From contig CAWUHX010000363.1 in the NCBI GenBank assembly GCA_963922205.1, forward strand, positions 124,001 to 188,000: 64,000 nucleotides of DNA, written 5' to 3'. The notes under the pieces were generated by a model. That model saw nothing but the letters and a program-made list of their open reading frames with translations, did no database searches and had not been told where the DNA came from. Each line of letters opens with the position of its first letter. The first letter of the stretch is position 1. Origin of the DNA: Romanomermis culicivorax (taxonomy: Eukaryota > Nematoda > Enoplea > Mermithida > Mermithidae). Shown in pieces: positions 21,832 through 32,520 of this stretch. The position numbers and the translations under genes were made by a program.

Positions 21832-23425
21832 TGATTTCTCCGATTTTCTAAAAGTTTGGTTCATCTGAGCATAGAATTAACACTTTCAGTGGAGTCAACA
21901 GTGCCGACTCCATATGTTTCGACTTCTTGACTTCAGGAAGGTTGTAGTCTTGAATTGAAATATTTTTTTATTCATGTATTCGGATTGGCTTTTAGCCAAA
22001 AGTCGTGAATTTTCTGAAAATTATGTTCGTCTGAGCCTAGAAACAGCACTTCCAGTGAAATTAGCATGGTCGATTTCACATATTTCAACCTTTTTGGGGT
22101 GAGAAAGGTCATAGTATCGAATCACACGGTTTTTTATTCATGCATTTAAAATGGCCTTTGACCGAAAGTCACCGATTTTTCCGATTTTCCAGAACATAAA
22201 TTCATTCAAGCACAGAAATAACACTTACAGTGGAATCAGCAGCATCAGTTTCATATTGTTTAACCATTTTAGAGTCAGAAAAATCGTTGTTCCGATATAC
22301 TCGATTTTTTATTCCCACATTTGATATGACATTTTTCCGAAAATCGCCGATTTTCCTAGTTATCCGAAATTTCTGTTCATCTGAGTGTAGAAATAACACT
22401 TGCAGTGAAATCAGCAACGCCGATTTCTTAATTTTCGATCCTTTGGACGTCATGAAAATTGAAATTTCGGATTTGGTGGTCGATTTTTTAATTCAAGCAT
22501 TCAAAATGGTTTTTGGTCGAAAATCGCCAGTTTTCCTGATTTTTTAAAAATTCTGTTCACTTGAGCTTAGAAATAACACTTTCAGCTGAATTAGCGTCAC
22601 TGATTTCATATTTTTGGACCTTTTTGGGGTCAGAAAGATCCTAGTTTCGAATCACACGAATTTTTATTCATGCTTTCAATATGACTTTTGGCCGAAAATC
22701 GGCGATTTTCCTAACTTTCCGAAAATTTTGTTCGTCTGAGCCTGAAAATAATACTCCCAGTGAAATCAGTAGGGCTGATTTTGTTATATTTGACCTTTTT
22801 GGAGTCAGAAAGATGGTAGTTTTGCATGAGACGATTTTTTATTCATACATTCAATTCAATTTCTAGTCAAAAAGCGCCGATTTTTTAGATTTTCAAGAAA
22901 ATCAGTCCATTCCAGCACAAAAATTGTACTTCCAGTGAATTCAGCAGTGCCGATTTCATATTTTTAAACTATTTTAGAGTCAGAAAAGTCCTACTTTCGA
23001 ACTACACGGTTTTTCATATATTTAACATGATTTTTGGGCGAAAATCGCATGATCATGTTTTTTGGGTTATAAATTCGTCTGAGCACCACAACGACACCTC
23101 TAGTGGAATCAGTAATGCTGATTTCATATTTTTCCATCCTTTCGACGACATTAAATTCGAAATTTCGAATTACTCAATCTTTTAACTCAAGCTTTAAAAA
23201 TGGTTTTTGGTCAAAAATCGCCGATTTTCCTGATTTTTTGGCAGAAGTCATAGTCTTCTGATCACAGAAATAACACTTTCTGCGGAATCATCAGCAATGC
23301 CTGCTTCATGATTTTTACTTTTTTGACATTATTATTTCCGTTTTTATTGATAGCATCTTGCATTTATATCAAGATGTTAAAAACTGTTTCAAAAAAATCG
23401 ATTTTTGGATTTGTGTTTGGCGACC
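21832..23425. repeat. ~176-bp satellite array between units 2 and 3
   Basis: Same array as 10350-11947. The right part, which belongs to unit 3, shows more substitutions than the left part, which belongs to unit 2. The change in divergence occurs inside the array around 22880-22960, which supports a junction formed within the satellite. Confidence 0.88.
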
Positions 23426-23430
23426 GGTCC

Positions 23431-23440
23431 TATATAAAAG
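23431..23440 (+). promoter_or_regulatory. TATA-like motif TATATAAAAG present only in unit 3
   Basis: Unit 3 has CGGTCC-TATATAAAAG-CTTGG where units 1 and 2 read straight from GGCGAC into a short G run. The motif fits the TATA-box consensus and lies about 40 bp upstream of the TGACGTCA octamer. No ORF of note starts shortly downstream on the plus strand. Either units 1 and 2 lost it or unit 3 gained it. Confidence 0.35.
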
Positions 23441-23680
23441 CTTGGAATTTTTTTAGCATCAAGCTTTGGTGGTAAAATGACGTCATGGAGTCTGTCAGAT
23501 AAGTCAATTCTTTTGTCTGTGTAGCTTAAATTTGCTTTGTGTAAACTTTTTCAGGACTGTGTTGACCCAGAGACCAATTTTTTTCATTTTATGTATTGCT
23601 TGTGTTTTTTACACATAATAAAATGAACATCAAGTGTAAACATGCAAAATAAATTTACACATTGTGTAAGAGGGATATTC

Positions 23681-24025
23681 TTAGACACTTGCATTAGTTT
23701 GTTGAAGTTTTATATCCACTTTAGTGTTTGCGAATGGAGACAATAGGATGGGTGGTTTGTCAATTGTCTCCATAAACCTGCAGGAGGCCGCGGTTGTTGA
23801 AATAATCTTACTGCAATATCCCTCCAAGAGTCTACTGTAGTATTCATTCTTCGAGTATTCTTGTTCAGATTTTGCGTTCTTGGTGACTATGTCACTAGAA
23901 TACGATTTTCCACTACCAAAATTTGGATCTTTGCTCCTATCTGTCCAAGAAAAGGGTGCACAGAGTCCGATTAAGTAGGACTTACATAATTTTTTCCACG
24001 TTGAATTTGGGTTATTTATGCACAT
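23681..24025 (-). CDS. Unrecognised antisense ORF, 114 codons (unit 3)
   Basis: Diverged copy of the 706-1050 ORF. It is still open, with Arg-to-Trp, Arg-to-Cys and Leu-to-Phe changes; the two Arg changes are C-to-T transitions at CpG. Most of the few differences alter the protein, which argues against strong purifying selection. Confidence 0.35.
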   Translation of the reverse strand: MCINNPNSTWKKLCKSYLIGLCAPFSWTDRSKDPNFGSGKSYSSDIVTKNAKSEQEYSKNEYYSRLLEGYCSKIISTTAASCRFMETIDKPPILLSPFANTKVDIKLQQTNASV

Positions 24026-24662
24026 TGGGACAGGGCTATGGGTTGTGTTGTTTTTTGAAGGCAGTGGTTATTCAGCGCCCAGCGCTGAATGACCAAGCAT
24101 GTTAATTTTTTTTATGCAGCGCCGTGCGCTGAATAACATTTTATCATTACCACAGTCTTTTTTTGTGTGCCAAAACATGGTTTTTGGCGCAAAAAAATTT
24201 GGAATGGCACATAAAATTTTGAGCGTTTGTGTCAACTGGCACAAATTTTTTGGCTGGTCAAACATAAAATTTCCTTGATTTTCAGACGTTTTAGGGGCTG
24301 AAAATGCTGGAATTTTTCAGCGCTTTGTGCCGAGTCAATAAGTATAATAATTCCTATTTGTAGATTCGGCCCAAACACGAACTATTTCTCTTCGAATAGT
24401 GTATTGGTATCATTGCAGCAAACTGTATAAACTGTCAAGACTGGTGAGTAAAAAGAAATTCTGAATATTCCCTGTTCATTCAGTCAGATTCAGATTTTAA
24501 AGTGAAATTCTTACTTTTTGTGTATGATCGATTCAAACAGAAAAATCGATATTGTTGATAATGGTACCATGTTTGGATCGAAAATTTACACTATTTTCGA
24601 CTTTATTTTCTCTAGTCTTTACATTGTTGTTGAATAATACATATATCCCATACGTTTAAGAC

Positions 24663-25245
24663 CTCTGACCAGTTGGGGGGGGGGGGTAAATCGGATATTT
24701 TGGGGGAGGGTAGAAAAAAGTCGAAATTTTTCCCAAAAAAGGCTAAAAAACATACACTTTTTTGCAAATTTTTTTAATTTTTTCCAAACTGGGGGGGTTG
24801 GGGGGGGGAAATGATTTTGGGTACAGGGTTGGCCAGGTTGGGGGGCTCCCCCCTAACCCCCCGGCCAAGTACAGGTACGTAGTCGAAAATTGAATCCATT
24901 TGAACTTCTTGAACAATTCAAGACCTAAGGTAAAGTGGTTTGACTTTGATCAGAGGCGACTTTGATCACCCCCCAACCCCTCCCCCAAGTACAGGTATGC
25001 GTATGTCTTCATTAGGGTTCTATAAGACTGATTTTGGCATACCTGTAAAATCTCCAACCAGTTCGGGGGGGGGGTCAGAAAAAGTCGAAATTTTTCACAA
25101 AAAAGCCAAAAAACATACCCTTTTTTGCAAATTTTTTCAGATTTTCCAAACTGGGGGGGGGGTTGGGTTATGTTGGGTACATGGTTGGCCAAGTTGGGGG
25201 GGAGTCCCCCTCCCCCAACCCGCCCCAAGTACAGGTATGGATTTT
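24663..25245. repeat. G-run block (unit 3)
   Basis: Same modules as in 1690-2270 with again different G-run lengths. Confidence 0.85.
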
Positions 25246-25436
25246 GGGGGATTGGATCGGACTGGTTTATTTTTGTGCTCAGATAGCACTCTTAATATAT
25301 TCTACATTGCGATTTACCTCTGCTAGTCAGGGCAGCCATCTCCAAACAATTTCTGTGTAGAAAAATTGAGATTTTCAATCATAATTACAATGATTCAACT
25401 TCATTCAATACAAATTTCAAATTGGAAGGATTGGAG

Positions 25437-26748
25437 GTTGCCTGAATGTAGAAGTACTTTCAATGAAGATAATAGCTGAAGGTGAAAAAGCTGATTTTGC
25501 ATTTCACATTTTACACTCCCATTTTTACAGGCCTGGCCTTAAATGTCACGAGTTTTTTCCCCATTCTAATGAAGGTTGGATCCTTTTCGTTAGTAAATGG
25601 CTATACCAGTAAATTGATTCATTTTCTACAGTATGCGATTGATAATTCATACTGGTCCAGGGACCCCAACAGGCAACGAAGGACATAAAAGTTTATGGAC
25701 ATGCTAACGAATGCTTTAAGCATGCAAAAAATTTTTTCTAAGAAGAGTCCAATCCAAAAAACTTGAGTTTCAGATTGAAAATTGAACATATTATTCAAAT
25801 ATCTTATGTTGTTGACCAATGTTAATTCTGAATATTCCTATTCAGTTTTTATGCTCCCCTTAAAAGTTGCTCCTTTCCATTTCTTCGATTTCAGTAAATT
25901 TAAAACTTGATTTTTTCTCAGTTTTGGTTGAAATATTCATTTATCAGTCATTTTTTTGATATTGACCATGGAAAGATGGAATCCAACTCCATTCAGATAT
26001 GTGTTGTTTAATTTTAAAAATGTTGGAAAACAATTCTTTTGATTTCTAGGATGGAAGCAGCTTCTATAGATACAGTAGCCACCATGAGTTACAAGGAATG
26101 CTTGTCTTTCATTCGAGATGAGAGGGTTTTGGCACAATTTTGAGATTTTTGCATTAGAAATGGCCATAGTTCGAGGAGCGATTACAACTTGGCTTTATAT
26201 TTTATTTCAGCCATGGTTTTGTATGTGAACAGCCCTTTTCCGGAGGTCATCTACAAGAGCAAATTGAAATATATTAACAAATTTACAGATGAGGGTGGGA
26301 TGGAATATGAACTGATCAAATTACCAGACTCCAAATGTGGCCTATCCATGACTGTTATGAGTGCGGATGTACGATTATATTTTGACCTATATCAAAGTTT
26401 ACGGAAAAAATACACCGAGCAAAAAAATGTGGATAACAGCGGCTTCACATTTGTCAACCCAAATTTCAAAAATTGGACCATCATATTTCGGACCGAATTA
26501 TTGATATGATACGCACCGACAATGCCCAAAATGATACTAATTTCGCCTTAGTCCACGCTTATCAAGTTGGAAGGGTGTCTGTAATGTCAGCCGTTGTGAA
26601 AGTGACACAAGATTTTGAAGATACAATTGCTGAAAGTCAAATTGACATCAGTCAGAATGTATGTGCCCATAGCAGCAGAACGTCTTTTCGAATTTACCAT
26701 GAGTCAGTTGATCTACATCCATACAAGCATTTTTATCTCCAGTGCTAG
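25437..26748 (+). pseudogene. Pseudogene X (unit 3) with lost splice donor
   Basis: Same structure as unit 1. The second intron's donor reads CTTGAG at 25762-25767 instead of CGTGAG, so the GT is lost. The stops of units 1 and 2 are also present, which shows that they predate the tandem array. Further missense changes are scattered through the last exon. Confidence 0.6.
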
Positions 26749-26856
26749 GCAAATCAGAGATATTTGCTTGCACAAATGCATATGAATCGAGAGACACTCA
26801 AAGAAAACCAACGAATGTGTAAAATGTGCAATCATAGCTCAGTCGGTAGTTTGTGG

Positions 26857-27320
26857 TGTGCCGGGGGAACTTAAAACTTCAAAAATAATTTTGTTAAGAA
26901 CGAGGTTTGAAGAACTCACTATCGAATGGTACAGAATATTGGGACAAGACAAAAAGAGACCGACACTCAATGTATTGTGAAAATTGGTGTATGCAAATTT
27001 AATGCATTATTTAGCGAGAATTCAATCAGTGGCCTTATTCAAATTTTTGTGTTACGAATTCAACTTTGCAAAATTGGTGGACGATGAATGTTTGGAAATT
27101 TTACAAATGGCAGCTAGACGATTGGACTTGGAATTCAGCGAACCCAATCAAAAGCTGATCTCTACCTTTGAAATTGTGGCATTAAGGATGGTAAACTGAA
27201 TATCACTTGTTTGAAATTTTCATTGAATCTTTTTGTCTTGTTTAGGCTGATCCATTGTTTGATCAAACAAGCAAATCGAATGATTCACATCCCTCGCAGT
27301 GTGTTAACCGCAGAATGTGA
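26857..27320 (+). pseudogene. Pseudogene Y (unit 3), internally deleted
   Basis: A 655-bp deletion fuses GGGACAAG at 26941-26948 to AGAGACCGACACTC at about 26955. Relative to unit 2 this removes about 15457-16112: the acidic segment, two introns and the YFTDGWRRAAEK exon. The TGA at the end of the Lys-rich exon is shared with the other units. Confidence 0.6.
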
Positions 27321-28633
27321 CACCCACACCCGTAGTGAGTTTCATTGACTAGTGTATCTGTTGGACTTTGAAAATTTCGATTTTTTTGTTGTGAGATTTA
27401 ATTACCAAAAAATTCTTCCTGTGTCACTTTTCACATTGAGTTTTATGCCAAAACTAGGATCTTGATTTTTCAGAACCAAGTAAGTAAAGCTAGAGCTCTT
27501 GATGCTGTCTGAATTGATATTTATTTCACAAGCTAAATTCTGGTTTACATTGAATGTCCAACTTGATACCTTAATTTATAGAAAGTTTTGCTGAGTTCCC
27601 CTCAAACAAACACCCGGAGACCGAATAAAACACACGGTGTAATCAATTTTGATGTCTCTGATAAATAAAATATTGTGATTTTCTATTTGATATAGTTTCT
27701 GTTTCAAATCATGCTTACAAGTATTTTTTGTTGATGATAACATCATGTCATAAAATTTTATAAAGCTTGGCATAAGATCATTATAACAAATTATACGGTA
27801 TTGAATGGTCATGGCAAAATTCTATATGGTAGTTAATATGGTCTATTACAAATATTCATAAGATCTTGGACAATCCTACACATTTTTATACTTGACATTA
27901 TATTATACCTTACCCTTTTTATAAGAATCCAAAACCCTGGGACTACTGTAAGCTATCTAGAAAAAAGAAAAAGACCTGAGAAGGTAATATATAAAAGACA
28001 AAAATCAACCTAAAGGGAACATGTAGTGGACAAAGAAAAAAGAGCATATCTAGTGGACAAATTAAAAAGACACCCATAAAATTATTGTCTTTTCATAGAG
28101 AACATATACTGGCCAGTATCAAAAATAATGAGTAATGGGACAAAGGGAAAGGAGCATGCCTAGTGGAAATAAAGAGAAGACCAACAGGAAAAGTGTTATT
28201 GATCTAAAAAGAAAACATTTTGCCAGCAGTGAAAAAAAGCACCTGTACTTGACAAAGGAGAAACACTACTGAATGACTTTTCAAAAATCTAATGTGTTGT
28301 TTGCTTAAATTACAAAATAGTCTCATCTAACCCATGACTGTAGGCTACTGTAAGCTGCCTAGAAAAAAGGAAAAGACCTGAGAAGGTAATGTATGAAAAA
28401 CAAAAATGGATCTAAAGAGAACATGTGGACAAAGAAAAAAGAGCGTGTGTAGTGGAAAAAAGGAAAAAGATGCATGTTTAATTTTTCATGGAAGTTAGCT
28501 TCACTGTATTTTGTTCTGTCCAACTATTCATGTTTTACTGTATTGAAATTTTGGTAATTATAAATAGCATCTCAATGAAATAAAATCATTTTGAAAAAGT
28601 GTCCTAATAAAAAAGTGGTTGGTTTTTCTTGGA

Positions 28634-29284
28634 ATCTCAGACCTTGATAAGTTTCATATATGGAAACATCCATTTAACTGCATAGTTTCTGCTTTAACAA
28701 AATCAGGAAAAACACAATTTGTTAAAAAACTTGTTATTTTTGCTAAAGAAATGATTCACCCTGCTCCTGTGAAAATTTATTGGTGTTATTCTGAATGGCA
28801 AGAAGCTTTTGAATAATTAGTTCAAAAATGTTCTTATGTAGAATTCATTGAAGGTTCACCTGACTTGGACGAACTTCAAGAAAGTAAGGATACACCTAAA
28901 CTATTAATTATGGATGATATGATGCAAGAGATGAAGAATGATAAACGTTTAACTCAACTTTTTACTAAAGGATCGCATCAATGGAATCTATCAATTATAC
29001 ATATAGTTCAAAACGCCTTTTTTGATGGAATGCGTACAAGTAGAATAAATGCTCAATATTTGATTCTTTTAAAAAACCCTAGCGATAGATTACAAGTGTG
29101 CACACTGGCTCGACAGATTTTCCCAACTACTTCAAATTATTTTATGGAAGCAAATGAGGATGCTACCAGTATACCATATGGCTATTTACTAATAGATCTT
29201 ACACAGACATGTCCTGAAAAATATCGACTTAGATCTAATATATTTCCTAACAATAATCATATGATTTTATATACACCTAAATGA
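28634..29284 (+). pseudogene. Polinton packaging ATPase remnant (unit 3)
   Basis: Best-preserved ATPase copy. The initiator ATG of units 1 and 2 is ATC at 28634. Walker A KSGKT and Walker B LLIMDDMM are both present, and the conserved tail NNNHMILYTPK ends in TGA at 29282-29284. One TAA at 28814-28816 breaks the frame after Walker A. The lesions are different from those of units 1 and 2, so the common ancestor was more intact than any copy here. Confidence 0.85.
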
Positions 29285-29326
29285 TTCGTCATTTTTACAG
29301 AAAACTTTTTACAAATTAGTCGGATC

Positions 29327-29682
29327 GGCAGAGACTTTACCCCAAGAACGCATACACTAGAAAACTCAAGATTACGTGCGAATTAGCAAGCATAGAGGTG
29401 TGTTCGACAAAGATTATTTACCTCAATAGAGTGAGGAAGTTTTTACGGTAAAACAAACTGTAAAGACTAGAAACCTAATACTTTATTGAATTCAGGATTT
29501 GGAAGGCGAGGATATAGAAGGACGTTTTTATGAAAAAGAGCTATAGAAAATTGATTTTAACCCTGATATCAAAGGATATAGAATTGAAAAGGTTTTAAAA
29601 ACATCGTGGGGTTATCCTGGAAAATTCAACAGCTGGATTTCAGAAAATGAAATAAAGAACAACAATTACGATGAACAACTTT
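29327..29682 (+). pseudogene. Integrase C-terminal/chromodomain remnant (unit 3)
   Basis: Homology to unit 1 restarts at GCAGAGACTTTACC (29327). Only the SH3-like part and the chromodomain remain (GRFYEKEL), with an extra TAG near 29543. The rve core present in units 1 and 2 is deleted here. Confidence 0.75.
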
Positions 29683-29738
29683 GAATTGACATACTATGTT
29701 AAACAAGATACAATTTTATCAAGAATTTTTCTCGGAGT
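29671..29738 (+). pseudogene. Protease 5' stub (unit 3)
   Basis: Only the first twenty or so codons remain, up to CTCGGAGTT, where a deletion of about 1.56 kb joins the penton 3' end. A TAA replaces a Gln codon near 29702. Confidence 0.7.
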
Positions 29739-29850
29739 TCACCTCAATATATACCCATTCAATTGAAAGAAATTATGGTACTTAAAATAAATATAAAAAG
29801 CATTCCAATTTGGGAATGTTATAGTTAAATTACATTTCAGGCGATGTACT
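29739..29850 (+). pseudogene. Penton-like C-terminal remnant (unit 3)
   Basis: Starts directly at the deletion joint with the codons for YIPIQLKEI and continues to the end of the capsid protein. Contains an extra base near 29812. Confidence 0.65.
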
Positions 29851-30016
29851 CCTTCATTCTTATAATACTATTGAATTTATCACAATCATTCATTCATTTG
29901 CTTTTGAACATGTTGTGGTCAGATTGAATTTTCGCAGGCACTCTTAATTTATCTATTTATTTATTTAATTTTTATCTACAAAGCAAAATATGCATACAGT
30001 ATATATTCCCAAAACT

Positions 30017-30060
30017 GTTGATTACTGCCTGTTGATTACTGTTGATTACTGTTGATTACT
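30017..30060. repeat. GTTGATTACT decamer repeats at array break
   Basis: Four copies of GTTGATTACT at 30017-30026, 30031-30040, 30041-30050 and 30051-30060, the first separated by GCCT. The first copy belongs to unit 3 and the others lie exactly at the loss of homology, suggesting slippage or template-switch repair at the breakpoint. Confidence 0.85.
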
Positions 30061-31150
30061 TACTTATCTCATGTTTTAATTGGTAATCTTCAATATTTCA
30101 TCTTGATATTTAATGAAGATTCACATTTTTTGAGAAAGATCAATAGGTCAAGTCTATAAACTTTTTTAAGCGATTATTCCTTTCTTAACGTAAAATCAAT
30201 CCAAACGCTTCATGGAAGTAGTTTTAGGAAATTTCTACTCTTCTTACTCATATCTTTTCCGCCAAGTTCATGAGAGTTTGTGGATAAATTAATGGTTTTA
30301 AAATTTTTCAAACATGAAATTCCAGAAATTACGAACTTTGAACAGAAAATTCGAATCTAATTCTTCAAACAAGTGGTTGGAATATTGATTTTCCAGTTTC
30401 GCAGAATGTCAATACCCAAAAAAGTTTTCCCGCGTTCCAGGCAGGAAAGATTAATAGCTTTTTTGGGCTCTCACTTGTGATCATAGACGACTTAACCATC
30501 GATTTCTCACATAATTCAAAGTCATTATGTTCTTGGATAGTTTGCTGGAAAATCTTTTCCTCAATGCTTGTAGATTAGACTTCAACCAAACTCAAAAATT
30601 TCAAATGTTTCCTAAATTTTAATGAATTAGTGGCTCTAAAATTTTATTGAATTAATGTTGAATGACATCTCTTTTTTGATCAATTGCGGTGATGCTCAAT
30701 ATATACATTTGTTTAAAAAATAACCTAGCATTGGAATTTATTCACGTATACTGATATTATAAAATAGGCTAGCAAAAATTTGGAATGGCTTGTAAAAGTT
30801 AAGGTCAACAGGCCACTTGGCTTGTGACTCATAGGTCAAAAAAAAAACCTGGAGGTGTGCAAATTTTGCTTTATCTTGTCAATAATATTGAGCTATCGTG
30901 ATGTGATGTGTAGTATTTTGCAGCATAGGTGCATCAATGATGTGTATCAATCATTATCTCTAACATTATATTCGCACTATAGCTACCTATGCAGCCTATT
31001 GTATACAACAATACAACCAGTGTTTCAACACAAGTGTTGAAAAATATTATGTAGTAGGGACTACGGAGTGTGTGTAATGCATCATTCTATTTTCACAGTG
31101 TATCTGTCTAATATTATATATGTACATTAACATTACAACTCAGTTTAACA
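30061..31150. repeat. Dispersed non-coding repeat copy plus unassigned sequence
   Basis: 30065-30660 shares blocks with 40735-40900, 43766-44100 and 46650-47200: TTTTAATTGGTAATCTTC, GAAGATTCACATTTTTT, GGGCTCTCACTTG, AGTTTGCTGGAAAAT. From 30660 to 31150 I see no gene. The 61-codon ORF at 30855-31040 has no features of a real protein. Confidence 0.6.
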
Positions 31151-31152
31151 TG

Positions 31153-31221
31153 TACCCGGGTATACCCGGGTAATTCAGGTACCCGGGTACCCAGGTAATG
31201 GATAAACGGGTACCCGGGTAC
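31153..31221. repeat. Cluster of TACCCGGGTA palindromes
   Basis: Perfect palindromes TACCCGGGTA at 31153-31162 and 31163-31172, GTACCCGGGTAC at 31179-31190 and again at 31210-31221. It is a GC-rich island in AT-rich DNA about 200 bp before the diverged pseudogene X. It may be subterminal palindromes of a transposon or a binding-site cluster. Confidence 0.8.
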
Positions 31222-31415
31222 GAAATTGTTGTAGTGTGAAGCTCTATTCTCCATACCGTGTGTGCATTTTGGCTATGCTGAACTCGTATTTTTTTACTTC
31301 ATTCACTGTTGAAAACTGAAAATTTGAATAATTGATTAATTTTTCTCATATACATGCAACATGTGCATTAACTTGCCCAGTATAAAAAATTTTTCAAAAA
31401 CTGAGATCATAAAGA

Positions 31416-32235
31416 ATGTCACAAAAATTTGTCTGACAATTTGATTTCATCGTCAGAAAGTCCTATTTCATCCTCTTCCCCCAAGTCAGAATCGGACATG
31501 ACGGATAAAGAAACCAAATGGGTGGACATTTTAAAAAAAGTGGTTTTAACAAAAAAGAGGACATATCAGCATTTAAATAGTGATTTTGAACTGCACTTTG
31601 ATAAATTTCACAAGGATGCGAATTACAAAAAATATGTAATGATATTCTTCTTCCAAAAAAATTTTAATATGAAGATGACATTGAAATGTTCGACTGGACC
31701 ATCATTGATGATATAGAAAAAAATGAAGCCATATCGATTAAAAAAAATTGGAGCAAATCGGATTTTATGACAATATAAAAAAGGAATGGCTGCTGCCAGA
31801 CTCGCCTCTCATGAACTTTTCACGATATTCAGAACATCTTGTTCATGTTGAGTTGGGAAATATTGTGAAGTATTGTCGGTACGCCAGCCGCATTTTCAAA
31901 TTTTGTTGCCTGAATGTAGAAGTGCTTTCGATGGAGATAGTCGCTGAAGGTGAAAAAGCTGATTTTGCATTTCACATTTTACACTCCTATTTTTACACTC
32001 CTGGCCTTAAATGTCACAAGTTTTTTCGCCATTCTAATGAAGGTTGGATCCTTTTCATTAGCAAATGGCTATACCAGTAAATTGATTTATTTTCTACATT
32101 ATGCGATTGATAATTCATACCAGTCCAAGGACCCCGACAGGCAACGAACGAAACAAAAATTTATGGACGTGCTAATGAATGGTTTAAGCATTCAAAAGAT
32201 TTTTTCAAAGAAGAGTCGAATCCAAAAAGCATGAG
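31416..32235 (+). pseudogene. Pseudogene X, diverged copy with 5' part
   Basis: Contains the 5' region missing in the tandem units: a Ser/acidic N-terminus (SDNLISSSESPISSSS, then KETKWVDILKKV), helical sequence to about 31720, then RYSEHLVHVELGNIVKYCRY and the LSMEIVAEG exon end at 31949. The 49-bp intron of the units corresponds to 31950-31998, but its acceptor AG reads AC here, so splicing is broken. The next exon stays open where units 1-3 have a stop (KQKF instead of TAA) and ends at SRIQKA with an intact GTGAGT donor. Several frameshifts occur in the 5' part. Confidence 0.6.
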
Positions 32236-32300
32236 TTTCAGATTGAAAATTGAACATCTTATCCATATATCTTATGTTTTTGACCAATGTTAATTCTGAA

Positions 32301-32390
32301 CAGTGTTTTTTTTGCACAGTGCAAAAAAAATTGGCTGTGCAGAAACTTTTTTCGAACTTTTTTGCATGGTGCAAAAAAATTTTTTACTGT
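32301..32390. mobile_element. hAT-like terminus inserted in pseudogene X
   Basis: Homology to the tandem units stops after TTAATTCTGAA at 32300, and CAGTGTTTTTTTTGCACAGTGC begins at 32301. It is followed by GTGCAAAAAAA-type reiterations in both orientations up to about 32390. CAGTG followed by a T run matches the other hAT-type ends in the window (1179, 38881). The matching right end and an 8-bp duplication were not found. Confidence 0.5.
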
Positions 32391-32520
32391 TGTTATCTTT
32401 TGACTGTGCGACCGTTCTACTTGATATTCTGATTTCTGCATTTCTCAACTTATACATTATGTGCGTAACATGTCAACTTGTCTAAACAAACATATCCATC
32501 TTAATTCTAGCAAATATTTA

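Larger units (their letters stand above)
11478..22959. repeat. Tandem unit 2 of the 11.48-kb amplicon
   Basis: Direct, head-to-tail, near-identical copy of unit 1. Differences are a handful of single-base changes (for example in the pseudogene X exon near 15024) and altered G-run lengths between 13170 and 13720. The satellite runs without a break through both junctions, so unequal exchange between satellite monomers is a plausible mechanism. Confidence 0.95.
22960..30027. repeat. Tandem unit 3, diverged and truncated
   Basis: Same orientation and order as units 1 and 2, but with many more substitutions. It has about 16 extra bases near 23430 that create a TATA-like motif. It lacks 655 bp of pseudogene Y, about 460 bp of integrase (replaced by a 95-bp ATPase tail and other sequence), and about 1.56 kb covering the protease, membrane protein and most of the penton gene. 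Homology stops at 30027 in a cluster of GTTGATTACT repeats. Unit 3 keeps some residues that units 1 and 2 lost, so it is a sister copy rather than a derivative of them. Confidence 0.93.
27734..30027 (+). mobile_element. Degenerate Polinton/Maverick (unit 3), two large deletions
   Basis: Keeps the left purine-rich region, a better-preserved ATPase, the integrase C-terminal part, the first codons of the protease, the last codons of the penton protein and the start of the small virion-type protein. The integrase core and the interval from protease to most of penton are missing. Ends at the array break. Confidence 0.83.

Noticed and set aside
30335..30660. Candidate structured RNA or gene conserved in four places
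   Set aside because: Better explained as the internal part of a hAT-type MITE family seen complete at 38881-39935.
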